From the NCBI GenBank assembly GCA_045600045.1, contig JAZRXD010000051.1:1-64000 (forward strand): DNA of 64,000 nt, given 5' to 3'. The notes under the pieces are model-generated. The model ran no database searches and was not told the DNA's origin. It was given only the letters and a program-made list of their open reading frames with translations. A program made the translations under genes and the position numbers. The stretch comes from UBA1715 sp045600045 (lineage in GTDB: Bacteria; Bacteroidota; Bacteroidia; Bacteroidales; UBA1715). The first letter of the stretch is position 1, and each line of letters begins with the position of its first letter. Shown one piece after another: positions 57,401 through 64,000 of the stretch.

Positions 57401-60400
57401 TTGTCAAAGTGATGTTGTAACAACTACGGTTACATTCGGTACTCCTGTTGTTCCTGAAATTATTTTTGCAAACGAAAAATTACAAATTGCAAAAGGTGAA
57501 CCTGTTGAAATGTCTGCAAACATCGATACTGAATCTTACGCAATCGTTTGGATTGTAAATGGTCAAAAATTGCAAGGCGAAACAGTTACAGTTGGTTTCG
57601 ATGAAGCTGGTTCTTACGATGTAGTTTGTCAATCAATCCAAAAAAATACTGGCTGTTCCGCTGAAAAAACAGCAACAATCACGGTTGAAGAAAGTGTGGT
57701 TCCTGTAACTTCTATTGCAATTGATGCTGAATCTCTTGAAATGTATGTCGGTAACAAACAAACACTTGCTGTTTCTGTTGTCCCTTCATTCGCTACCGAC
57801 CAAACATACACCATGACGGTTGAAAATTCCGCCATAGCAGAAATTCGCGGTAATACGGTTTATGCTTTGGCTGCAGGAACAACATTGGTGAATGTTGTGT
57901 CGAACGAAAATCCTGAAGTTTCCACTTCAATTGAATTGAACGTGAAAGATGGTTATGTTCCTGTAACTGAAATCGACGCTCCTAAATATGTTGTCTTGGT
58001 TCCTGGTGAAGTAAGAAATTTGGATGTTAAAGTTTATCCTCAAAATGCTACAAACAAAGAATTGACTTATAAAGCTGGTAGCTCATTGTATGAAGTAGAT
58101 AGTGAAGGTACGATTACCGCTTCGGAAATAAATGAGGGTTTTGCTGAAATGACAATTTCTTCAAAAGATGGTGTTGCTGCAACAGTTATGGTTTATGTAA
58201 CATCTTCGGAAGAAGACATTGAAGATTTTGATGCTCCTGCTGTTGTGGTGGTAAAAGTTGGTGAATCGAAAACAATATCTTATTCGATAGCTACCGTTTC
58301 TGCCAAAGTGAACACTGCTAAATTCGTTATGAGCGATTCAGACATTGCTTTATGCGAAAATGGTGTTGTAACAGGTCTTCAAGCAGGTGAAACTACATTG
58401 ACACTTACTATAGGCGACATCTCGAAAAATATTTCGGTTATAGTCAATAAATCCGATGCTCCAATTCTTAATTTGCCTAAGGAAATTCATATCTCGAACG
58501 TTCGTGAAAATTCTGATTTGAAGAGTCTTGAAATTGGAACAGCATTGATTCCTATTTCAAAATATATTTCTGATGATAACACTCCATTCGAAAACTTGAA
58601 GATAGAGGCTGTATCAAGCGATGAAGCAGTTTCTGTTTCGATAGATGAAAATGGTAAATTGTTCGTTAATGCCGGCGAATTTATCGGTACAGTTGATGTT
58701 ACACTTACGGTAACCGATGTTGACGAATTGACTTCTACAGGTTCTTTCAAATTGATTGTAGAAGAATTAATCAATCAAGCTCCGGTTCTTCTTGTCGATG
58801 TAATCAAGGTTAAATACAATCAAAATGTATATGTGAATCTTTCCGACATCGCTTCCGACGATTACACAGCAGTTGAAGATTTGTTGTTCGAATTCAACGC
58901 TGAAAAAGTTGAAGTTGAATTGAAAGGCAATGAATTACGTTTGAAATCAACAGAACCGACACTTACATCTGATGTGTTGAATGTGAAAGTTACCGATATG
59001 TATGGTAAGGTTTTGGATGGAACAATTGCATTGGAAATTGCTGCTGCTCCAAATCAAGCTCCTGTGATTTCTGCAATTTCTACTCAAGTGGAAACTGATG
59101 CAGAACCATTTGTAGCTTTGAATTTGACAAAATATGTTACCGATGATTACACATCTCCATCGTCAATTATGTGGTCGGCAACTCAATCAAATAACATTGC
59201 AGTTTCGATTGTTGACGGTATTGCAAAACCTATAGTTTTGAATTCATTTTGGAATGGTGTTGAAGCAATCACATTCACTGCAAAAGATGATGAAGGTTTG
59301 ACAGATACAGTAGTTGTTTACTATCAACGTACCGTTTCTCAACAGGATTCTTATATGCCAAAATGGGAAGGCGTTCCAACTGTAACAATCTCAACAATGC
59401 GTCAAATTGGTGTGCCGGGCGATGCTTTCGTTTTGATGGCAAATATTTCAAGTTTCGATTGTTCTTGGGAATGGAATATTCCTGGTGCCAACGGTATTGA
59501 TCCAACTTCGTTGATGCAAACAATAACATTCGATCAACCAGGTGTTTATCCTGTTTCGTTGACTGTTACTTCTGCCGATGAAAAATACTCAATCACAGCT
59601 GACTTGGCTATTCAATTGACAGTTGTTGGTGTTCAAGAACGTAATCTTTCAATTTGCCAAGGTCAATCCGTTGTCTTGTCTGCTTCGGAAGGTTTGACTT
59701 CATACTTCTGGTCAACCGATGAGGTTTCTTCTGCAATTAGTGTACGTCCGGAAACAACAACAACTTATGCAGTAAAAATGAAGAAAGGAATGTTTACAAT
59801 GACTGATAGCGTTGTTGTAACAGTTTCAGTTCCTGTTTCGTTGATTGAAGATTCTGTAATGTGTGCTGGAACAACTTATGAACTTGAAGCTCAAGGTGAT
59901 TATGTATCGTATTACTGGAATACAAATTCTCAGGAAAGATCAATCGTGATTCCTGCCGAGGTTGCAGAATACTCGGTATTTGCAATTGATGAAATGCGTT
60001 GTGCAAGTGTTGACACATTTAATGTGACGAAGGTTAATGAATTGCCAACAATTGATTTGGGTGAAGATCAAACTCCTTGCGATGGCGAAACCGTAACACT
60101 TGACGCTGGTGCTGGTTTCGACTATTTGTGGAGCAATGGTTCAACTGAACAACAAGTTGCTTTGACAGGTTCTACTAACACAATGTGGGTCCGCATTATC
60201 GACGAAAATAAATGTATAAACTCCGATACAGTAACAGTTGCATTCAAGTATCCATACGCGGAACAAATCGGTGTTGCAACATTCAGTGAAACAACTAATC
60301 ATGTGATTTTAGCTTGGGAAAAGACAGTTGATGTAAATACTGTTAAATATAGAATCGAACGCGAAACCGGTGTAACCGACAATTGGGAACAAGTTGGCGA

Positions 60401-61154
60401 AGATGTTCTATTCAGCGAACCAGGTATAGTTGTAGATGAAGAAGCAAACTTTAATATACGAGCTTACAAATATCGTTTGGTAACTACAGATGGTTGTGGC
60501 AACGAAGCTATTAGTGAAGCTCACCGTTCAATGGTTGCAACATATATGGTTCAGGATAATGGGTTGAAGACAGTACATTGGACAGCTTACGAACCAAAGG
60601 AAATGATTACTCAATATTTGATTCTTCGTGGAACGGATCCTCTTGCAATGGATACTGTAGAAGAATTTCCTGCAAGTAATTTGTATGAAATTTGGAATGA
60701 AACGGATAATTCATTTAAAGGCAGAGACGATATTCTTTATCGTGTAGTGTTCCGTTTGAAATCTGAAGTTAACGAAAATCGTTACAATGATGTTGATGGA
60801 AACGAAGTAGAAGTCTCTTCAATGAAAGCTGAATCGGGACCATTCTCGTTGGCTATGTCTAACATTGCTGAAGCAGAACATATCGAAAGCATTCAAAACG
60901 TTGCATTCCCTGCTGATGTAGTTGTTTATCCTTCTACAATCACAAATGTTATCAACGTTGCGATTGTCGCTCAAAACGACGAGGACTTCACAGTTTCGGT
61001 TGTTTCATCAAATGGACAAGTTGTTAAGACAATTAAGACGGGTGATGTTTCGAAAACATTGTTGCAAATTCCAGCTGATGATTTAACACAAGGTTTGTAC
61101 AATGTTACGATTTCGGTTGGTTCACAAATGAAGACATTTAAAGTTGTAAAATAA
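51456..61154 (+). CDS. Giant secreted Ig-like repeat protein with T9SS tail (paralogue 3)
   Basis: A 3232-residue protein with a signal peptide (MKKILLVLTTLLFAFATFAE). The N-terminal 1,300 residues differ from the other two giants and consist of diverged beta domains, some Big_2-like (VTALDYGHTRINVTNQYG). Three Ig modules of the 'YCEG...WYD...YYV(N/S)Q' type start near residues 1318, 1575 and 1832, each followed by a PKD-like domain, again at about 257-residue spacing. From about residue 2169 the C-terminal block (Big_2, cadherin-like 'KYISDDNTPFENL', 'SVMCAGTTYEL' Ig, FN3-like, T9SS tail) aligns with paralogues 1 and 2. No enzyme motif is recognised. Confidence 0.83.
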   Translation: MKKILLVLTTLLFAFATFAEEAKYVYYSSESSVIVGVGSGNEKPKGVDIWISIYGFMVEDATVYAEGNLSAIGEATLVDGKYYRLELSNSKGTTSGEVVYSYTGGGATQYTVLVELHNAELFLNGNPVKQEDIIPVMINRPYEVSVRVDNVDSVTWSIMPKDVACSITEMNGETDSIAQFKFEKEYKKVELICNLWTGDGVFDVRTVYVAAVDPTKPTIVADTNYVCTDNVYQYISFTNFVSLPVGADESYKLNWYDREDALRADATSDFWLADYKEEEFVTKYVSLSRDGVESKKYPVVINLVKLPKLAESSILQACVGSEQKLSLTMDSKDPDENFIWYEYGSDEVLGTGKTFEPEITSIGENVYYEVEYKKGGENGCSIRGYVDPVTLYKDTVVVTYTEKLVHGAHVVELVAESNPLYSCGWYCPSYKSMWSSGEDEFDEINEEMGTARISFTTPGTKTISCLVQASDGCSMTKDVKITVPDYSNQYTFRADKIVLQSIEKWNIQLYNKVGKLADVDYKLKVSYSNPEAEKYFYFPEDSSCVKAVSPSDESYSATIQAVDADSEVLATLIVVIPEHYTAVVQKQVAKVNPAEDDGEYQNCVAKYEFELGSAYNVDILVESDEDVVVDHFEYGDFDVLEVRDGQIFTLAEGGEYFNARMSNDSVISMYVNVVATVDKWAVNAKNVEMNTGTIYMMSVKNVYGDEVSEFVDFDLIEGNGYTSNCNFYAAEEAGTAQVVASYKGEIIDTINFVVKQGHEYRFEPSFEDTILFTGDSLKVSIVDEKGNTIPFAQNVMFGESQYSENGMFYANKEGVFPVSAFGLDEYGNFFQISPMPEITVIDPSSFTINETEINVSLFGYEEFYCEYFGKYGSLIKERITFALDNTDKPVAWPDEEEINQGEVYYQFYYGYLGINVGSDTLRISVGGRQLFAVPVTVYEAFSLEPTEVKNMHVGEEIDFSCKYDGEELGSSVVSWIAEAPMSPIDDNPPMPCAHFEDGTLYADAEGSVNIVAIISNAPVLIDGELKEGNHIIQGPKVTITQPSYYLYLASGTEDLTVNKDTATYYVYDMNSDPEHGEPAQIALFDVEQNFNEFAQIQWSFTDDLKGIKVWATGNASLTGMMRFSVLEGDEIIENAVNKKVKATYSGINYEVASIMFMSLDYNNQELYDVYPEPFPADYEIMVEDSSVVSFKEGMVTALDYGHTRINVTNQYGLVAYTDVYVVSDIFMLYGPKILYADGNPCNEKYSVSYLEETEYGIEENEIVEAKFRSSEESILSFADGVVTPLDEGTVQVYAYISTLDGDLVVAQKSVTVVKQMKAPEFSNNISYCEGSEPANVNPTYDFATLVWYDNDGEVVEQPKFSELSAGSYVYYVNQKTKEDYIGELDLKESEKVEFKFEVLAYPEVPVLNMESQIVCSEDELEAFSVTNYDKTVFINWLVNGEYVKDNKSEENTYMPVRMDGQMSVQAAVELNGCVSYSKTASVVVNKIEVPQIEFEAGINEFYVGEEFSISATNIDETEYDVKWIINDNEYEGSKVSVAFNDAARYDFACFAANKTTGCVGETDSAVVVKAYEQMELPGVEPEFQSISYCEGDLVEFPVWTTYDFAILKWYDEKGNEISGQVSAVLPVGDHKVFVSQAPNKKYEGYLIESEKVEILVIVHPHPDEPLLNTYEQKVCSESDILPFEVTNKSDDVDYQWYVNKGYVTSGTTTFLPNLTSEVLNIKVCAVSNGCPISSQIAVVEAVAAVTPQIIFAKGSNEVLVGETVDLSVPGVDDNNYDIEWLINETKYTGAKISVTFKDAGTYNVVCYASEKTTGCQGQAEEKVIVDFNGQISAPYVKSPENVVCLTAGSAVFMDIFAAPTSELAELKWYDETGNALEKTPEVSQLGTTTYYVSQVIKGEKPIESEKVKVSVSTYYVPTPTLNMYDQKLCDSKEIAPFVASSNYQVKWYQNGLEVATGSVYSPILSDAAKSEYNVVAYDEKTGCQSDVVTTTVTFGTPVVPEIIFANEKLQIAKGEPVEMSANIDTESYAIVWIVNGQKLQGETVTVGFDEAGSYDVVCQSIQKNTGCSAEKTATITVEESVVPVTSIAIDAESLEMYVGNKQTLAVSVVPSFATDQTYTMTVENSAIAEIRGNTVYALAAGTTLVNVVSNENPEVSTSIELNVKDGYVPVTEIDAPKYVVLVPGEVRNLDVKVYPQNATNKELTYKAGSSLYEVDSEGTITASEINEGFAEMTISSKDGVAATVMVYVTSSEEDIEDFDAPAVVVVKVGESKTISYSIATVSAKVNTAKFVMSDSDIALCENGVVTGLQAGETTLTLTIGDISKNISVIVNKSDAPILNLPKEIHISNVRENSDLKSLEIGTALIPISKYISDDNTPFENLKIEAVSSDEAVSVSIDENGKLFVNAGEFIGTVDVTLTVTDVDELTSTGSFKLIVEELINQAPVLLVDVIKVKYNQNVYVNLSDIASDDYTAVEDLLFEFNAEKVEVELKGNELRLKSTEPTLTSDVLNVKVTDMYGKVLDGTIALEIAAAPNQAPVISAISTQVETDAEPFVALNLTKYVTDDYTSPSSIMWSATQSNNIAVSIVDGIAKPIVLNSFWNGVEAITFTAKDDEGLTDTVVVYYQRTVSQQDSYMPKWEGVPTVTISTMRQIGVPGDAFVLMANISSFDCSWEWNIPGANGIDPTSLMQTITFDQPGVYPVSLTVTSADEKYSITADLAIQLTVVGVQERNLSICQGQSVVLSASEGLTSYFWSTDEVSSAISVRPETTTTYAVKMKKGMFTMTDSVVVTVSVPVSLIEDSVMCAGTTYELEAQGDYVSYYWNTNSQERSIVIPAEVAEYSVFAIDEMRCASVDTFNVTKVNELPTIDLGEDQTPCDGETVTLDAGAGFDYLWSNGSTEQQVALTGSTNTMWVRIIDENKCINSDTVTVAFKYPYAEQIGVATFSETTNHVILAWEKTVDVNTVKYRIERETGVTDNWEQVGEDVLFSEPGIVVDEEANFNIRAYKYRLVTTDGCGNEAISEAHRSMVATYMVQDNGLKTVHWTAYEPKEMITQYLILRGTDPLAMDTVEEFPASNLYEIWNETDNSFKGRDDILYRVVFRLKSEVNENRYNDVDGNEVEVSSMKAESGPFSLAMSNIAEAEHIESIQNVAFPADVVVYPSTITNVINVAIVAQNDEDFTVSVVSSNGQVVKTIKTGDVSKTLLQIPADDLTQGLYNVTISVGSQMKTFKVVK

Positions 61155-61172
61155 TTCAACAATAAAATTTCA

Positions 61173-61208
61173 AAAAGCCGGGATGAATTTCGTCACCGGC
61201 TTTTTTTA
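61173..61208 (+). terminator. Intrinsic terminator after giant gene 3
   Basis: AAAAAGCCGG pairs with CCGGCTTTTT; inside it GATGA pairs with TCGTC around ATT. A T run follows. It lies 18 bp after the stop. Confidence 0.9.
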
Positions 61209-61306
61209 TATCCGTAGTTGTCAAAAATACATATTTTGACTTCGTTTGTTATCATTTGTTTAGTTATGACATCTTTTTTTCATGCCATTGGCTATTTAAA
61301 TGTCAA

Positions 61307-61314
61307 TACATTTG
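61307..61314 (+). promoter_or_regulatory. -7 promoter element of the YraN gene
   Basis: TACATTTG, 16 bp before the ATG at 61331. A TTG at 61288-61290 is 16 bp upstream, shorter than the usual spacing. Confidence 0.45.
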
Positions 61315-61330
61315 CTCATAAAACAATGAT

Positions 61331-61699
61331 ATGGATTCTCAAGACAATAGTCAAGTTGGAAAATGGGGAGAAGAAACTGCTGTTGCATATTTGGAATCGC
61401 ACGGTTATTCTATTTTAGAACGAAACTGGCGTAATAATCATCAGGAAGTTGACATAATTGCTCAAGAAGGAGATACTGTAGTCATTGTAGAAGTAAAAAC
61501 GCGTACAACGACATTTATAAGCCCTGTAGAAGCTGTAAACAAACAAAAGCAGAAGTTGCTATTCTCTGCAGCTAATTCGTACGTCAGACAAAAGAATTTG
61601 GATTGTGAAATTAGGTTTGATATTGTTTCTATTGTTGCAGTAAATGGTTCAGTTGATATAGAACATATTGAAAATGCGTTTTATCCAAAAATCCATTGA
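61331..61699 (+). CDS. YraN/UPF0102 family nuclease-fold protein
   Basis: A 122-residue protein of the UPF0102 family, which has a restriction-endonuclease-like fold and unknown biological substrate. Family motifs are GKWGEETAVAYLESHGY, RNWRNNHQEVDIIAQEGDTV with the nuclease-type Glu and Asp, and VEVKTRTT with the Glu-x-Lys pair. KQKQKLLFSAANSYV forms the following helix. All the motif residues are present. It stands alone between two strongly delimited secreted-protein genes. Confidence 0.93.
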   Translation: MDSQDNSQVGKWGEETAVAYLESHGYSILERNWRNNHQEVDIIAQEGDTVVIVEVKTRTTTFISPVEAVNKQKQKLLFSAANSYVRQKNLDCEIRFDIVSIVAVNGSVDIEHIENAFYPKIH

Positions 61700-61747
61700 T
61701 TTTGTTCATTTAGTACTATTTGTTAATGATAAATATAAAAAATCTTT

Positions 61748-61777
61748 TTGTGGTAATGGCAAGGCGTGGTAGTTTTG
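61748..61777 (+). promoter_or_regulatory. Two-part Bacteroidota promoter (-33 TTG, 19 bp, -7 TAGTTTTG)
   Basis: TTG at 61748-61750 and TAGTTTTG at 61770-61777 are 19 bp apart. The leader to the ATG at 61836 is about 50 nt. Confidence 0.7.
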
Positions 61778-61835
61778 CTGCGAAAAGAGATACCGCAATG
61801 ATTCAAAGAATGTTTAACCAAATTTTATATTTATC

Positions 61836-63155
61836 ATGAAAAAGACAAGACTATTTCAAATGCTTATGGGAGCATTTGTGAGTGTGGGAATGAACGCATA
61901 TGCTGATACGTACAACCCTCAGACGATTTACAAAAAAGGAGACAAGACCGAAATTACGGTAAATGGTGTTCCGTTGTCGATAGTGTATATCAACGACCAA
62001 CCATCATCGAGTTACACGCCGTCAACTCCCTACGATGCGAATAACTCGTGGTTGTGGAGTGTTGCCGATGATTATACTGGCGAATGGGTTCCGTTCCATT
62101 ATGTCTATTCTGCCAATAATCCAATTGTGGTTTCGTATGTCGGCAATCAATATAAATTGTTGCAGGAAATGTGGCCTACTTCTTCAACACCATCAGAAGC
62201 GGCTGCGGCTAATTGGGGATGGATTTGCTTGGATTGTGCTTCATCATCGGTAGAAACGTGTCCAAATGCGTTCTCTACAGATTATTTCCCTATTTCGTTG
62301 GCACAACAAAACAATGGGGCTGATAATACAACTCCGGCAAATGCAAGTGGTGGTGCAGGCATAACTTCTGGCGAAGGAGGTAATTTTGTTTACATAAATC
62401 AATTGCGTTCGTGCAATACGCCGTTTGCTTTGTACAACAACGATATTTATTTTCGTGATGCGTGCGATCCTCATTCGGGGATTGGTTATTATGGTGTTTC
62501 CGACAATACAAATGTGCCGGCACCTCAAAAACGCTTGTTCGCCGACACCGATACCGATGGACCGGTTTTGTATGGTTGGAATGGTGGCGCATTAGGTATT
62601 CGCCAACGAAAAAATCTTTCTGCTGTAAATGGTCCACATATAGAGAAAATTGCGTTGCAATGGACACCAAGTACGGTATTTATAGGAACAGAAAAATTAC
62701 CGATGTTGCTTACGTCGTACAATACGGTTGCTGTAAAAGGAATGACAGGAACATCGACGGGATTTTCTTTCAATGGAACGGAGAAAACGAAGGCGTTTTC
62801 GGTGTATGACGCAACGAATAAAAAAACATCGTTTGTAGTATATGGCAACGGTGTAGTGAATGCAAAGAAAATTTATGCAGAGGAAATAGAAGTGTTGGCA
62901 ACGGTAAATGGAAACAAATGGCCTGATTATGTATTTTCCGATAGCTACGAATTGAAACCGTTGAACGAATTGGGTTCTTACATTAATGAAAACAAACATT
63001 TGCCAGGTGTCCCTTCTGCCGAAACAATGGAAAATGCAGGCGTAAATTTGGCTGAAATGAATGCTACTTTGTTGCAGAAAGTTGAAGAATTAACATTGTA
63101 TGTTATTGACTTACAGAAACAAATTAACGATATGAAAATAGTCAATGAAAAATAA
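61836..63155 (+). CDS. Secreted fibre-like protein with C-terminal coiled coil
   Basis: A 439-residue exported protein (signal peptide about 1-23, ending NAYA). The N-terminal part (YNPQTIYKKGDKTEI, SSWLW-type Trp motifs) looks like a small carbohydrate-binding or Ig-like domain. A Gly-, Asn- and Thr-rich middle follows. The C-terminal 90 residues read 'WPDYVFSDSYELKPLNELGS' and 'HLPGVPSAE...LLQKVEELTLYVIDLQKQ', a segment found at the end of many Bacteroidota fibre-like proteins and similar to the stem before an S74-type chaperone domain. There is no T9SS tail. The next gene starts 7 bp downstream, so the two probably act together. Confidence 0.72.
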   Translation: MKKTRLFQMLMGAFVSVGMNAYADTYNPQTIYKKGDKTEITVNGVPLSIVYINDQPSSSYTPSTPYDANNSWLWSVADDYTGEWVPFHYVYSANNPIVVSYVGNQYKLLQEMWPTSSTPSEAAAANWGWICLDCASSSVETCPNAFSTDYFPISLAQQNNGADNTTPANASGGAGITSGEGGNFVYINQLRSCNTPFALYNNDIYFRDACDPHSGIGYYGVSDNTNVPAPQKRLFADTDTDGPVLYGWNGGALGIRQRKNLSAVNGPHIEKIALQWTPSTVFIGTEKLPMLLTSYNTVAVKGMTGTSTGFSFNGTEKTKAFSVYDATNKKTSFVVYGNGVVNAKKIYAEEIEVLATVNGNKWPDYVFSDSYELKPLNELGSYINENKHLPGVPSAETMENAGVNLAEMNATLLQKVEELTLYVIDLQKQINDMKIVNEK

Positions 63156-63162
63156 TTAAGTT

Positions 63163-64000
63163 ATGAAAAGATTGATTGTTTTTATACAGATTGTTTTGTT
63201 CTGCTCATTGCAAACTTTTGCGCAGTCGGAAGAAGTATTGAAACGATACAAAACAATAATGGATGAGGTTTTTTCGGGAATACCATCCAGTAAAGTCACT
63301 ACAGGATTGCTTATTGAAAAAGCAATTCCGTACGTAAACCTAAGTAAATATGACGGATCGAAACAAAGTGATACAATTTCATATTCATTATGGAAAAAGT
63401 TGTATAAACAGTATTGTTTTGCGCATTACGATTATTCAAATGTGGATTTCAATCAGGATTTTTTAGAAATAGAAGATTCTGAAGATGAAATTCAGATGGG
63501 TATGCTTTTGTTTGAATACAATCAAGTAAAGCCCGAGGCAGTTCCCAATGGTCAGATCGTAATGGATAGTGTGCAGGGAAAAATTATTGACAAAACATCT
63601 TTATCTACTCAGGTACTTGACGAAAAATGGTGTTTTTCAATTGTGCCTTTGATTTCAGAGATTACTGTTGGTACATATTATTTTTCTTTTTCGGAAAACT
63701 ATTTCATAGGTAATAGAAAGAATCAAATACAAGAATTGTCGGTTGATTTTGATGATGGACAAGGTTTTGTCCTGGTTGGAATGGGACAAAGTAGAATGGT
63801 TATCTATGAAAATCCAGGAGAGAAAACCATAACAGTAAGAGCTAAAGTTTTGGGAACGTATTTTTATGGGAAAGGGAAACTTGTGGTGAATTCCTTATCA
63901 GACGTTTCTGATAATATGCTAAAAAGTATGAGTTTCAGTGTAGAACCTGATTTTGGGCCAGAGAGTTTTTGGTCAAATAATATAGAAAGTCAATATGCTT
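63163..64000 (+). CDS. Secreted protein of unknown function, truncated by the window end
   Basis: An open frame from the ATG at 63163 runs without a stop for at least 279 codons to the end of the window. The N-terminus is a signal peptide (MKRLIVFIQIVLFCSLQTFA, cleavage before QSEE). The visible part is a soluble beta-rich region (GTYYFSFSENYFIGNRKNQI, FDDGQGFVLVGMGQS) without a motif I recognise. It starts 7 bp after the fibre-like gene, so they form an operon. Size, C-terminus and secretion route cannot be judged here. Confidence 0.8.
   Translation, partial: MKRLIVFIQIVLFCSLQTFAQSEEVLKRYKTIMDEVFSGIPSSKVTTGLLIEKAIPYVNLSKYDGSKQSDTISYSLWKKLYKQYCFAHYDYSNVDFNQDFLEIEDSEDEIQMGMLLFEYNQVKPEAVPNGQIVMDSVQGKIIDKTSLSTQVLDEKWCFSIVPLISEITVGTYYFSFSENYFIGNRKNQIQELSVDFDDGQGFVLVGMGQSRMVIYENPGEKTITVRAKVLGTYFYGKGKLVVNSLSDVSDNMLKSMSFSVEPDFGPESFWSNNIESQYA

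Noticed and set aside
1..64000. tRNA, rRNA, insertion sequences, prophage genes and attachment sites
   Set aside because: I read the gaps between genes on both strands and found no cloverleaf-like sequence, transposase, integrase or duplicated flanks; small RNAs without strong structure could still be missed.

Overview
The window is AT-rich chromosomal DNA from a member of the Bacteroidota, most likely the Bacteroidales. Three things support this. Six encoded proteins end in type IX secretion (T9SS) sorting domains. Many genes have the Bacteroidota promoter signature (a -7 box TAnnTTTG, in four cases with a TTG 19 bp upstream). The families present are also typical of the phylum: DUF5686/carboxypeptidase-regulatory-like, CCC-motif membrane protein, DUF6591-like, DUF3791/DUF3990 and TSCPD proteins. 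I see no rRNA, tRNA, insertion sequence or CRISPR array.

Layout. (1) 1-10.2 kb, mostly envelope genes on the plus strand: an MBOAT acyltransferase with an SGNH-like partner, a two-domain alkaline phosphatase carrying a T9SS signal, a DUF5686 outer-membrane protein, a small secreted protein and a CNNM/CorC-type transporter. (2) 10.2-14.7 kb: kdsB (minus) and full-length cobalamin-dependent metH (plus). (3) 14.7-24.3 kb: a minus-strand housekeeping run (polyprenyl synthase, SGNH-like protein, LolD-like ATPase, M23 peptidase, dxr, rseP). Between dxr and rseP lies a 3.5-kb stretch of accessory DNA. It holds a structured leader RNA, a small HTH protein, three membrane proteins and a three-gene ADP-ribosyltransferase-like (DUF3990) module. 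(4) 24.4-27.9 kb: ffh, folD, a zeta-toxin-like kinase, a TSCPD protein and a small possible antitoxin. (5) 27.9-34.5 kb: a secreted GH44 glycosidase, a second T9SS protein and a SulP anion transporter. (6) 34.8-61.2 kb: three giant secreted Ig-like proteins (about 1,820, 3,550 and 3,230 residues) that share a C-terminal block of about 1,070 residues; each gene is closed by a strong terminator. (7) 61.3-64 kb: a YraN nuclease-fold protein, a fibre-like secreted protein and a secreted protein cut by the window end.

The observation I rate highest is the leader at 16315-16537. One fold is a nested rod of five paired segments. The other is a 12-bp perfect stem followed at once by six T residues that touch the start codon of the HTH gene. 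The two folds share the same strand and cannot form together, which is the architecture of an attenuator or riboswitch; I do not recognise it as a known class. Other points of interest are the DUF3791-DUF3990 tricistron, the giant-gene family with an exact 777-bp internal period, and the alkaline phosphatase whose first catalytic domain appears dead.
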